6,225 bases of DNA from Anaerolineales bacterium (GTDB lineage: Bacteria > Chloroflexota > Anaerolineae > Anaerolineales > Villigracilaceae): positions 1-6,225 of the forward strand of contig JADGQD010000123.1 in assembly GCA_017882065.1 (NCBI GenBank). The letters run 5' to 3'. Both the position numbers and the translations under genes were made by a program. Below the pieces are notes generated by a model. It was not told where the DNA came from. It worked only from the letters and a program-made list of their open reading frames with translations, and did no database searches. Below, one piece after another: positions 1 through 6,134 of the stretch. The first letter of the stretch is position 1, and every line of letters starts with the position of its first letter.

Positions 1-531
1 CCGTTCCTCATGCCCACCGACGGCTTGATCGGCTACCTGTGGGACGACTCGTTCCAGGCCGGCAAACGCCACCAGGGTATTGACATCTTCGGCGGGACGG
101 ACGTGCGCCAAACGCCGGTTGTGGCCGCTTATCCCGGCAACCTGACCCGCTTGCCCACCTGGAAGTCGGCTGTCATCGTGCGCGTCCCTTCCGACCCGCT
201 GCAACCGGGACGCCAAATCTGGCTCTACTACACCCACATGGCTGACCCGAACGGCAATTCGTTCATCTCGTCTGATTTCCCACCCGGCACCACTGAAAAG
301 GTTATCGAAGCCGGAACATTGCTCGGCTATCAGGGCAATTACACCGGCGACGCCGCCAACCCGTCCGGTGTGCATCTGCATTTTTCCATTGTATTGGACG
401 ACGGGAAAGGCAGATTCCGCAATGAACTGGATATCAATAACACTCTCGACCCGTCACCGTATTTGGGCCTGCCGTTAAATGCGAAGACGAGTGATGGGGA
501 AGTAATCGTATGTCAGGGACCAAGTCAGTAG
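1..531 (+). CDS. M23-family (lysostaphin-type) zinc metallopeptidase, 5'-partial
   Basis: Members of this family are zinc endopeptidases, usually secreted or envelope-bound, that cut peptide cross-links in the cell wall; some degenerate members only activate amidases. The frame is open to the window edge (P-F-L precedes the first Met at 10), and that Met falls inside the usual start of the domain, so the true start and any signal peptide lie upstream. Counting from the Met at 10, the ligand set looks complete: HxxxD (H21, D25 in HQGID), a central YYTHM with H76, and the HLHF motif with H122 and H124. The end, LDPSPYLGLPL, is typical of the domain's C-terminus. Since the residues are intact, an active peptidase is more likely than a LytM-type regulator. 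The stop codon (529-531) overlaps the Shine-Dalgarno sequence of the next gene. The substrate is unknown, and without the N-terminus the location is inferred. Confidence 0.9.
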   Translation, partial: PFLMPTDGLIGYLWDDSFQAGKRHQGIDIFGGTDVRQTPVVAAYPGNLTRLPTWKSAVIVRVPSDPLQPGRQIWLYYTHMADPNGNSFISSDFPPGTTEKVIEAGTLLGYQGNYTGDAANPSGVHLHFSIVLDDGKGRFRNELDINNTLDPSPYLGLPLNAKTSDGEVIVCQGPSQ

Positions 532-534
532 GAG
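530..534 (+). promoter_or_regulatory. Shine-Dalgarno AGGAG of the SDR gene
   Basis: AGGAG lies 5 bases before the ATG at 540 and shares its first two bases with the TAG stop of the peptidase gene. It supports 540 as the SDR start and suggests that ribosomes ending the peptidase may re-initiate here. A competing in-frame ATG at 510 has a purine-rich stretch (GGGGAAG, 496-502) before it. That start would add 10 residues that do not resemble an SDR N-terminus and would overlap the peptidase gene. Confidence 0.6.
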
Positions 535-539
535 ATTGT

Positions 540-1136
540 ATGGCTGATTTCGCTGGAAAAATAGCTTTGATTACCGGAGCGGGCAAAGGGACCGGCCGCC
601 GCGTGGCGGAAGCCTTCGCCGCGCAGGGCGCGACCGTGGCCGTGAACGATGTCTCGCCTGTCAACCTGGACGAGACGGTGGCACACATCCTCGCCTCCGG
701 CGGGCAGGTCAAGGCTTACGTGGAAGATATCGCCAAGAAGATGCCCATTCAAACCCTTCTCAATTCCGTGCTGGACGATTTCGGGCAGATAGACATCCTG
801 ATTAACTGTGCCGAGGTCGAGCCGCAGAAAACGATTCTCGAGATGGACGACTGGGACTGGCAGCGCACCCTGGATGTGAACCTGAACGGGCCTTTTTTCC
901 TGACCCAGTCGCTGGGGCGCATCATGAAAGAAAAAGGCGGCGGAGTCATTGTCCATGTGGGCGAACGGGCCAAGGGTCCGGAGGACCGCGCGGCCTACTT
1001 CGCCAGCAAGGCCGGGCTGGCGGCGCTATCCGCATTGGCGGCGTACGAGTTGTCCGAGTTTGGCATCCGCGTCTATCACTTCCAGCCGGACAAGACGGGC
1101 GACGCAGCAAAACAAATCCTGGGGCTGTGTGGCTAG
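540..1136 (+). CDS. Short-chain dehydrogenase/reductase (SDR) family protein, shortened and atypical
   Basis: This is a Rossmann-fold protein of the classical SDR type, which are cytoplasmic NAD(P)-dependent oxidoreductases. Numbering from the ATG at 540 (198 aa), the cofactor-binding glycine motif TGAGKGTG is at 12-19, an altered NNAG motif (NCAE) at 89-92, the structural Asn at N114 in DVNLNG, and YFASK (Y153, K157) is the YxxxK pair. The stretch that normally carries the catalytic Ser reads VIVHVGER, with Glu or Gly in its place. The PG motif after the last core strand has become QPDKTG, and the protein ends about 15 residues later. Classical SDRs are about 250 aa, so roughly 50 residues of the substrate-binding C-terminus are missing. 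It may bind nucleotide without normal catalysis, or be a gene that has lost its 3' end. The substrate cannot be predicted. It lies 8 bases after the peptidase gene and 1 base before the acetyltransferase gene. Confidence 0.85.
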   Translation: MADFAGKIALITGAGKGTGRRVAEAFAAQGATVAVNDVSPVNLDETVAHILASGGQVKAYVEDIAKKMPIQTLLNSVLDDFGQIDILINCAEVEPQKTILEMDDWDWQRTLDVNLNGPFFLTQSLGRIMKEKGGGVIVHVGERAKGPEDRAAYFASKAGLAALSALAAYELSEFGIRVYHFQPDKTGDAAKQILGLCG

Positions 1137-1137
1137 T

Positions 1138-1923
1138 ATGACCGTCCGCGTGCGGGACCTGCTGCTGGGGCTGCGCGACTTGCGTCTGGCGAATGCGCCG
1201 GTGATTGTCCATTCGTCGTTGAAGGCGTTTGGGCAGGTGGAAGGCGGTGCCGTGACGGTGGTCAGTACGCTGGCGGCGGTGTTTGACACAGTGATTGTTC
1301 CGACGTTTACGTATAGGACAATGATCACCCCGCTGACCGGCCCGGAAAACAACGGCATCACTTATGGCTCCCTGCAGGACCAGAACCAGATGGCCGAGTT
1401 TTTCACACTGAGAACGCCCGTAGACCCACTGATGGGAACCATCCCGGAGATGTTTCGCAAGCACCCGCGCGCCAAACGATCCAACCACCCCATCCAATCT
1501 TTCGCAGGCATCAACGCTGAAATAATCCTCGCCGCACAAACGATGACCGACCATCTTGCCCCGCTGGGGCTGCTGGAAAAAGCGGACGGCTGGGCGCTGC
1601 TGATGGGCGTGGATCACACCGTCAACACCAGCATCCATTACGCCGAAAAACTGGCCGGGCGCAGGCAATTTATCCGCTGGGCGCTGACGCCGAAGGGTGT
1701 GGTGGAGTGCCCCGGCTTTCCCGGCTGTTCGGCAGGCTTCCAGGCTATTGCTGCGGATATGGAAAAGTTCACCCGGCAGGTGCAGATTGGGGGCGCGCTC
1801 ATCCAGGCAGTTCCATTGAAAATGCTGTTCAAGGTTGTGGTGGCACGGATTAAAAAAGACCCGCTGGCCTTGTTGTGCCAGCAGGAAGATTGCGAGAGGT
1901 GCAATGCGATACGAAATCAGTAG
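1138..1923 (+). CDS. AAC(3)-family N-acetyltransferase
   Basis: The family transfers acetyl from acetyl-CoA to an amino group; the founding members modify the 3-amino group of aminoglycosides. The ATG at 1138 gives 261 aa, a normal family length, and starts one base after the SDR stop. The same frame is open upstream to 949, but that part is the SDR gene read in another frame. Visible motifs are VIVHSSLKAFG followed by GGA (22-38), PTFTYR (55-60), IPEMFR then RSNHPIQSFAG (102-124), and LLMGVDHTVNTSIHYAE (154-170), whose H167 and E170 fit the conserved His/Glu pair. The usual G-x-x-S-P stretch before this is replaced by LAPLGLLEK. CPGFPGC (191-197) and a C-terminal cluster (C247, C252, C255) could bind a metal. 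No good Shine-Dalgarno sequence precedes it, so translation is probably coupled to the SDR gene. Genomic members like this are often not resistance enzymes, so the real substrate is open. Confidence 0.88.
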   Translation: MTVRVRDLLLGLRDLRLANAPVIVHSSLKAFGQVEGGAVTVVSTLAAVFDTVIVPTFTYRTMITPLTGPENNGITYGSLQDQNQMAEFFTLRTPVDPLMGTIPEMFRKHPRAKRSNHPIQSFAGINAEIILAAQTMTDHLAPLGLLEKADGWALLMGVDHTVNTSIHYAEKLAGRRQFIRWALTPKGVVECPGFPGCSAGFQAIAADMEKFTRQVQIGGALIQAVPLKMLFKVVVARIKKDPLALLCQQEDCERCNAIRNQ

Positions 1924-1955
1924 GGATGGGCAAATTGCCCGTCCCTACTTTTTTT
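1920..1955 (+). terminator. Rho-independent terminator of the + strand operon
   Basis: GTAGGGATGGGC (1920-1931) pairs with GCCCGTCCCTAC (1937-1948) around the loop AAATT, giving a 12-bp stem with one G-U pair. Seven T residues follow (1949-1955). The acetyltransferase stop codon (1921-1923) lies inside the left arm, and the dnaE stop on the other strand begins right after the T run. Read on the - strand the same hairpin follows dnaE but is trailed only by TGATTTCG, so it would be a weaker terminator in that direction. This hairpin is the whole 30-base convergent gap. Confidence 0.88.
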
Positions 1956-4900
1956 ACTGATACGTAATCGGCTCGATGCGCAGGTTTTCTTCGCCGACCG
2001 CATCCTTGATTTTCACCATCAATTCGGCGCACAGGTGGGTGGTATCGTTGGGGAACTCGATCAAATGCCCGCGTTCCTGCTCGAAGATTTGGAAGGCAAA
2101 GCGGTCTTTACCGGGGTATGAGATGAAAGTTCCGTGCAGGCGGCTGATGCGGCGGATATCGCGGTTCGGGTCACCGGAGGGACGCAGGATGATGGTCACC
2201 ATCTGGGGGGCATGCTCATCCTCCAATTTGGCAGGGCTGGTCACGGCGGGAAGTTTTGGCGTCAGAACCGCAGCGGGGGGCTGGACAGGCAGCGGCTGCT
2301 CGACGGCGCTCCCGGGAGTTGCTCCGCCCGGGACGGGCATTTCTTCTTCCGGCAGATCCGGTTCATGGACAATTAAATCCTGCGCCGCGAAACCTGCTTT
2401 GGCGGGTGCGTAAGTTTCCCAATCCGGCGGGTCCTCCGGCATAGGCGGCTCACCCACAAACTCGGGGCGGTGTGAAGGTCCACGTTTCGGAGCGGGGGCT
2501 GGTTCCTTGATAACGGTCGCAGGCCTCCGCTCCGGAGCTGAACCTTGGGGCTGGGGCTGCAAAGGCATCTGGGCCGGCTCGGTCAGTTTGATCTCGGTGC
2601 GGAGGTTATCCACCAGAACCTTGGAGGGGTTGGACTGGGCGTCCACTTTGCCTTCGGCCACGATAACCCCGCCGACCTCCAGCGCGAACTGGAATTTCTC
2701 CCAGGTGCGCGGGAAGAGCACCAGTTCGATGACGCCGGTCAGGTCTTCGAGCGTAACCCAGGCCATCATCTTGCCAGTCTTGGTCTGGTACGGGCGGATG
2801 CCACTCACCATCCCGGCGACACGGGTCCTTTCCTCGTGGGCGGCCTCGCCCAGGTTGCTGGAGAAGTGCGTGACCAGGCGGCGGATTTCATTCTGGTAGG
2901 GCGTGAGCGGGTGCTCGGACATGTACATGCCGATCAACTCGCGCTCCCAGGCGAGGGTCTCGCGGCGGTCGGCGTCGGGGACAAGCGGCAGGGTGATGTT
3001 CTCGGTAACGCCGGTGGCTGTTCCGAAGAGCGACAACTGCCCGGCCTCGGCGGCGCGGAAATGGGAGGAACTGACCGCTACGATGCGGTCGAGGGACTCG
3101 AGCAGGGCGGCGCGTGACCCGAACTTGTCCATCGCCCCGACTTTGATGAGGCTTTCCAGGGCGCGCTTGCCGACGGCGCGCAGGTCCACGCGGGCAGACA
3201 GGTCGTTGAGATCCTTGAAGGGACCGCCCTTGAGGCGAGCCTGAGTCGGTAATTCCACCGCACCCTGACCAACGTTCTTAATGGCGCCCAGGCCGAAGCG
3301 GATGGCGTATTTGCGCACTTGCCCTCCCGGAAGGGCATCGGGACTTTGCCCCGGAAGGGTACCGGGACTTTGCCCCGGAAGGGTACCGGGACTTTGTGAG
3401 CCTATCATAGGGTCTGACTCTTCAATGGCAAAGTCCCAGACACTGGTATTGACATCCGGCGGCAGGACGGTGACACCCATGTTGCGGGCATCGTTGACGT
3501 AGAGGGCCATCTTCTCGGTCTCGTGCTTGGTGACCGAGAGCAGGGCGGTCATGTATTCCACGGGATAATGCAATTTCAGGAAACCGGTTTGGACGGCAAG
3601 TACACCGTAATCGGCGGCGTGGGATTTGTTGAAGCCGTAGCGAGCAAATTCATCCCAATCGTGATAGATGGCTTCGGCAGTGAGGCGCTCCATACCTTGC
3701 GACACTGCTCCCTCCACGAACTTATGACGATGGTTTTCAATTTCTTTGGTTTTTTTCTTTGAAATGGCGGCGCGCAGTTCGTCCGATTCGGATGGCGTGT
3801 ACCCGGCCAGCTCGACGGCGGCACGCATCAATTGTTCCTGGTACAGGGGAATTCCATAGGTATCCCCGAATATCGGTTCCAGCGCCGGATGCCGATACTC
3901 GACCTCCGCCTCGCCGTGCATGCGGCTGATGTAATCCGGGATGAAGTCCATCGGGCCGGGGCGGAAGAGCGCCACCATGGCGATGATGTTATCCAGCGAC
4001 TGGGGTTTCATCTGCACCAGCCACTTGGTCATCCCCGAACCCTCCAACTGGAAGACGCCCAGGGTGTTGCCTTCGCCCAGGAACTTGTACGTTTCCGGGT
4101 CATCGGTGGGGATGTTGTCCAGGTTGTAATGAATGCCGTGACGCTGCGCAATCAAGCTGCAGGCGCGCGCCATGATGGTCAGCGTGGCCAGGCCAAGGAA
4201 GTCCACCTTGAGCATCTTGAGTTTTTCGAGGATGCCCATTTCGAACTGCGTAACGGTCTTGATGGGTGTCGCTTCGGAGTTATTGGTCGGACGATGCAGG
4301 GGCAGGTACTCGACGAGCGATTTATCCGAAATGACCACACCGGCGGCGTGCGTCCCGGCGTTGCGGACAACACCTTCCATCATGGCCGCGGTATCAATCA
4401 GCTCACGCAGGTGGTCGGCGGATTCGTAGGCAACCTTCAACTCCGGAAGGCCCTTGAAGTCTTTCGCGATAATATCCCGGAGCGGGACGGCTTTCGAGGG
4501 AATGTTCGGAATGATCTTGGCCACCCGGTCCACTTCAGGGAGCGGGATGTCCATCACGCGGCCTACGTCGCGCAGGGCAGCACGCGCCCCCAGCGTGCCG
4601 AAGGTGATGATCTGCGCCACTTTGTCCTGTCCATATTTCTTGACGGTGTAATCCAACACATCCGCCCGGCGATCGTCGGGGAAGTCCAGGTCAATATCGG
4701 GCATCGAGATTCGGCCGGGGTTCAGGAAGCGTTCGAAGAGTAGTTTGTGCTGGATGGGGTCCACCAGCGTGATGTCCAGCGTGTAAGCGACAATCGAACC
4801 GGCCGCCGAGCCACGCGCGTTGTACCAGATGCCCTGTTCGCGGGCGTAGCGGCACAGGTCCCAGACGATCAGGAAGTAGGCGGCGAAGCCCATTTTCTGG

Positions 4901-5886
4901 ATGACGCCCAACTCGTAATCAAGGCGGGTCTCGGCCTGCTCGATATCGAGGCGTTCCCCGTAGCGGCGCTTCAACCCGTCTTCGCACAAAGCCCGCAGGT
5001 ACGTTTCTGTCGTTTGCCCTTCCGGGACCTCGAACAGCGGCAGGCGGTACTCCTTCACATCCAGGTTGAGGTTGCAGCGTTCGGCGATCAGCAAGGTGTT
5101 CGAAAGCGACTCAGGCACTTCGGCAAACAGGCGCGCCATCTCTTCAGGGGAGCGCAGGTAGTACGAGCCGTCAGACATACGCATCCGATCGGGGTCGGAG
5201 AGCAGTGCCCCGGTCTGGATGGCGAGCAGGATATCCTGGTATTTGGCGTCTTCAGGGTTGACGTAGTGGGAGTCGTTGGTGGCGACAAAGCGGGCGTTGT
5301 AATGCGGACCGAGTTCCAGCAGGGTGCGGTTGATTTTCTCCAACTCAGGCACGTCGTGCTGCTGGAGTTCGAGAAAGAAATTATCCTTGCCGAAGATCTC
5401 GTAGTACCAGTCGAGGGAGCGGCGCGCCGCGTCCACCTGCCCCTGCTTGATCAGGCGCGGCACTTCGGCAGACATGCAGCCGGAAGTGCAGATCAGTCCT
5501 TCGGTATGTTTGGCGAGGAAATCTTTATCAATACGGGGGTAGTAGTAGAAGCCTTCCAGCTGCGCGGCCGAGGCGATCTGGAGCAGGTTCATATAACCGA
5601 TCTTGTTCTCGGCCAAGAGCAGCAGGTGCGAGGACTTGCGGTCTTCCTTCGGGTCGTGCTCCTGCATCGTGCGGGAGGCCATGTAGGCCTCCAGCCCGAT
5701 GATGGGCTTGATACCGGCTTCCCTGGCGGCGTGGTAGAACTCGATTACGCCGAACATCGTGCCGTGGTCGGTGATGGCCAGGGCGGGCATGTCCATCTCT
5801 TTGGCGCGCTTGACCAGCTTTTTAATATTGCTGAAACCGTCGAGCAGCGAGTATTCGGTGTGAACGTGGAGGTGGGCGAAGGACAT
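1954..5886 (-). CDS. dnaE: DNA polymerase III subunit alpha (DnaE1 type)
   Basis: This is the replicative DNA polymerase catalytic subunit (1310 aa; E. coli has 1160). The PHP domain covers about 1-280, with likely metal ligands H7, H9, D16, H41, E66, H87, C137, D205 and H207. The palm and fingers follow, with catalytic D399 and D401 in PDIDLDF and D562 in VDFLGL; the conserved FNKSHAADYG is at 752-761. An unusual (QSPxxLPG)3 insert occupies 831-854. Next come a helix-hairpin-helix region (about 863-935), the clamp-binding motif QLSLF (950-954) and an OB fold (about 1020-1100). A proline-rich, probably disordered linker (about 1105-1225) leads to a C-terminal domain (1226-1310), a place where tau binds in other alpha subunits. 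No 3'-5' exonuclease domain of the PolC kind is present. The ATG at 5884-5886 is chosen because MSFAHLHVHT matches the family start. No Shine-Dalgarno sequence is visible before it. The frame is unbroken, so the gene should be functional. Confidence 0.98.
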   Translation of the reverse strand: MSFAHLHVHTEYSLLDGFSNIKKLVKRAKEMDMPALAITDHGTMFGVIEFYHAAREAGIKPIIGLEAYMASRTMQEHDPKEDRKSSHLLLLAENKIGYMNLLQIASAAQLEGFYYYPRIDKDFLAKHTEGLICTSGCMSAEVPRLIKQGQVDAARRSLDWYYEIFGKDNFFLELQQHDVPELEKINRTLLELGPHYNARFVATNDSHYVNPEDAKYQDILLAIQTGALLSDPDRMRMSDGSYYLRSPEEMARLFAEVPESLSNTLLIAERCNLNLDVKEYRLPLFEVPEGQTTETYLRALCEDGLKRRYGERLDIEQAETRLDYELGVIQKMGFAAYFLIVWDLCRYAREQGIWYNARGSAAGSIVAYTLDITLVDPIQHKLLFERFLNPGRISMPDIDLDFPDDRRADVLDYTVKKYGQDKVAQIITFGTLGARAALRDVGRVMDIPLPEVDRVAKIIPNIPSKAVPLRDIIAKDFKGLPELKVAYESADHLRELIDTAAMMEGVVRNAGTHAAGVVISDKSLVEYLPLHRPTNNSEATPIKTVTQFEMGILEKLKMLKVDFLGLATLTIMARACSLIAQRHGIHYNLDNIPTDDPETYKFLGEGNTLGVFQLEGSGMTKWLVQMKPQSLDNIIAMVALFRPGPMDFIPDYISRMHGEAEVEYRHPALEPIFGDTYGIPLYQEQLMRAAVELAGYTPSESDELRAAISKKKTKEIENHRHKFVEGAVSQGMERLTAEAIYHDWDEFARYGFNKSHAADYGVLAVQTGFLKLHYPVEYMTALLSVTKHETEKMALYVNDARNMGVTVLPPDVNTSVWDFAIEESDPMIGSQSPGTLPGQSPGTLPGQSPDALPGGQVRKYAIRFGLGAIKNVGQGAVELPTQARLKGGPFKDLNDLSARVDLRAVGKRALESLIKVGAMDKFGSRAALLESLDRIVAVSSSHFRAAEAGQLSLFGTATGVTENITLPLVPDADRRETLAWERELIGMYMSEHPLTPYQNEIRRLVTHFSSNLGEAAHEERTRVAGMVSGIRPYQTKTGKMMAWVTLEDLTGVIELVLFPRTWEKFQFALEVGGVIVAEGKVDAQSNPSKVLVDNLRTEIKLTEPAQMPLQPQPQGSAPERRPATVIKEPAPAPKRGPSHRPEFVGEPPMPEDPPDWETYAPAKAGFAAQDLIVHEPDLPEEEMPVPGGATPGSAVEQPLPVQPPAAVLTPKLPAVTSPAKLEDEHAPQMVTIILRPSGDPNRDIRRISRLHGTFISYPGKDRFAFQIFEQERGHLIEFPNDTTHLCAELMVKIKDAVGEENLRIEPITYQ
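3025..3039 (-). other. dnaE: Sliding-clamp (beta) binding motif codons of dnaE
   Basis: These codons read QLSLF (residues 950-954), which matches the bacterial clamp-binding consensus QL(S/D)LF. The motif lies between the helix-hairpin-helix region and the OB fold, where the internal clamp motif of E. coli alpha is also found. It should tether the polymerase to DnaN. The match to the ideal consensus suggests tight binding, which is inference. Confidence 0.85.
3325..3396 (-). repeat. Three 24-bp tandem repeats inside dnaE
   Basis: Three direct copies of a 24-bp unit sit head to tail with no spacer. On the coding strand the first two units read QSPGTLPG and appear identical; the third reads QSPDALPG, with two base changes (GGTACC becomes GATGCC). 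Because 24 is a multiple of three, the array keeps the dnaE frame. Each unit holds an imperfect palindrome, CCCGG and CCGGG around seven bases, with a GGTACC core in two copies. It falls where DnaE proteins normally pass by a short loop into the RFGLGAIKNVG helix-hairpin-helix entry, so it is probably a tolerated surface insertion. Near identity suggests recent duplication by slippage. Confidence 0.92.
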
Positions 5887-5888
5887 TC

Positions 5889-5916
5889 CAGTAACCAGTA
5901 TTCAGTAAACAGTGTC
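5889..5916. repeat. Four tandem CAGTnnn heptamers before dnaE
   Basis: On the + strand four 7-mers follow one another: CAGTAAC, CAGTATT, CAGTAAA, CAGTGTC. The array ends two bases from the dnaE start codon, so on the dnaE transcript it makes up most of the 5' leader and takes the place of a Shine-Dalgarno sequence. Similar short CAGT-rich repeats are, from memory, common between genes in Chloroflexota. Confidence 0.75.
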
Positions 5917-5931
5917 CGGTGAGGCGATTCG

Positions 5932-5940
5932 ATTATAGCA
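5932..5940 (-). promoter_or_regulatory. Extended -10 promoter of dnaE
   Basis: Read on the - strand this is TGC-TATAAT, a perfect sigma-70-type -10 hexamer (5932-5937) with the extended TGn element. The region about 17 bases upstream (near 5954-5960) reads like TCTTTA or ATCTTT, a poor -35, which fits an extended -10 promoter. Transcription would begin near 5925, giving a leader of about 40 bases that contains the heptamer repeats. Confidence 0.7.
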
Positions 5941-6001
5941 TGTATGTGTGGCTTAAAGATTGGTTGAGATTTTGCTGCCGGACAAAATTCAAATCCTTCA
6001 C

Positions 6002-6019
6002 CACAAAGGGCACAAAGGA
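6002..6019. repeat. Two tandem CACAAAGGn 9-mers
   Basis: CACAAAGGG (6002-6010) is followed directly by CACAAAGGA (6011-6019), then a decayed third-like CAACCAAAA. Tracts of this kind are, from memory, scattered between genes in several bacterial phyla. No function can be read from it; it lies about 65 bases upstream of the dnaE -10 element. Confidence 0.6.
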
Positions 6020-6100
6020 CAACCAAAAAGCCTTTCCTTATTCACGTTATATTAACCTGAGTTATGGATAGGCAAATTTCCATTCAAAAAACACCGTAGT

Positions 6101-6134
6101 GACGGCTTTATCATCCCCGGAGGGGGCAGCCGTC
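6101..6134. repeat. Inverted repeat / nested hairpin
   Basis: GACGGCT (6101-6107) pairs perfectly with AGCCGTC (6128-6134), and inside the 20-base loop CCCC (6115-6118) can pair with GGGG (6122-6125) around GGA. No T run follows on either strand, so it does not look like an intrinsic terminator. It could belong to an RNA leader, an element end, or be chance within coding DNA. Confidence 0.5.

Noticed and set aside
949..1137. An upstream extension of the acetyltransferase frame to an ATG at 949
   Set aside because: The added 63 residues are Arg/Ser/Thr-rich and come from reading the SDR gene out of frame; the family homology begins right after the ATG at 1138.
946..1668. A 240-codon - strand frame across the SDR and acetyltransferase genes
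   Set aside because: It crosses two genes with clear family motifs on the + strand, is rich in Arg, His and Gln in a way typical of antisense translation, and matches no family.
3325..3396. The three 24-bp repeats as a small CRISPR array
   Set aside because: The units are directly adjacent with no unique spacers and translate in frame as part of DnaE.
3745..3764. A T-rich run within dnaE (A-rich on the coding strand) as a possible slippage site
   Set aside because: It simply encodes the conserved lysine-rich SKKKTKE stretch of DnaE, and no alternative frame beyond it gives a plausible product.
3832..5922. Two long + strand open frames (3832-4743 and 4747-5922) opposite dnaE
   Set aside because: They are antisense to an unmistakable DnaE reading frame, show no recognisable motif, and are the kind of open frame that GC-rich codon use produces on the opposite strand.
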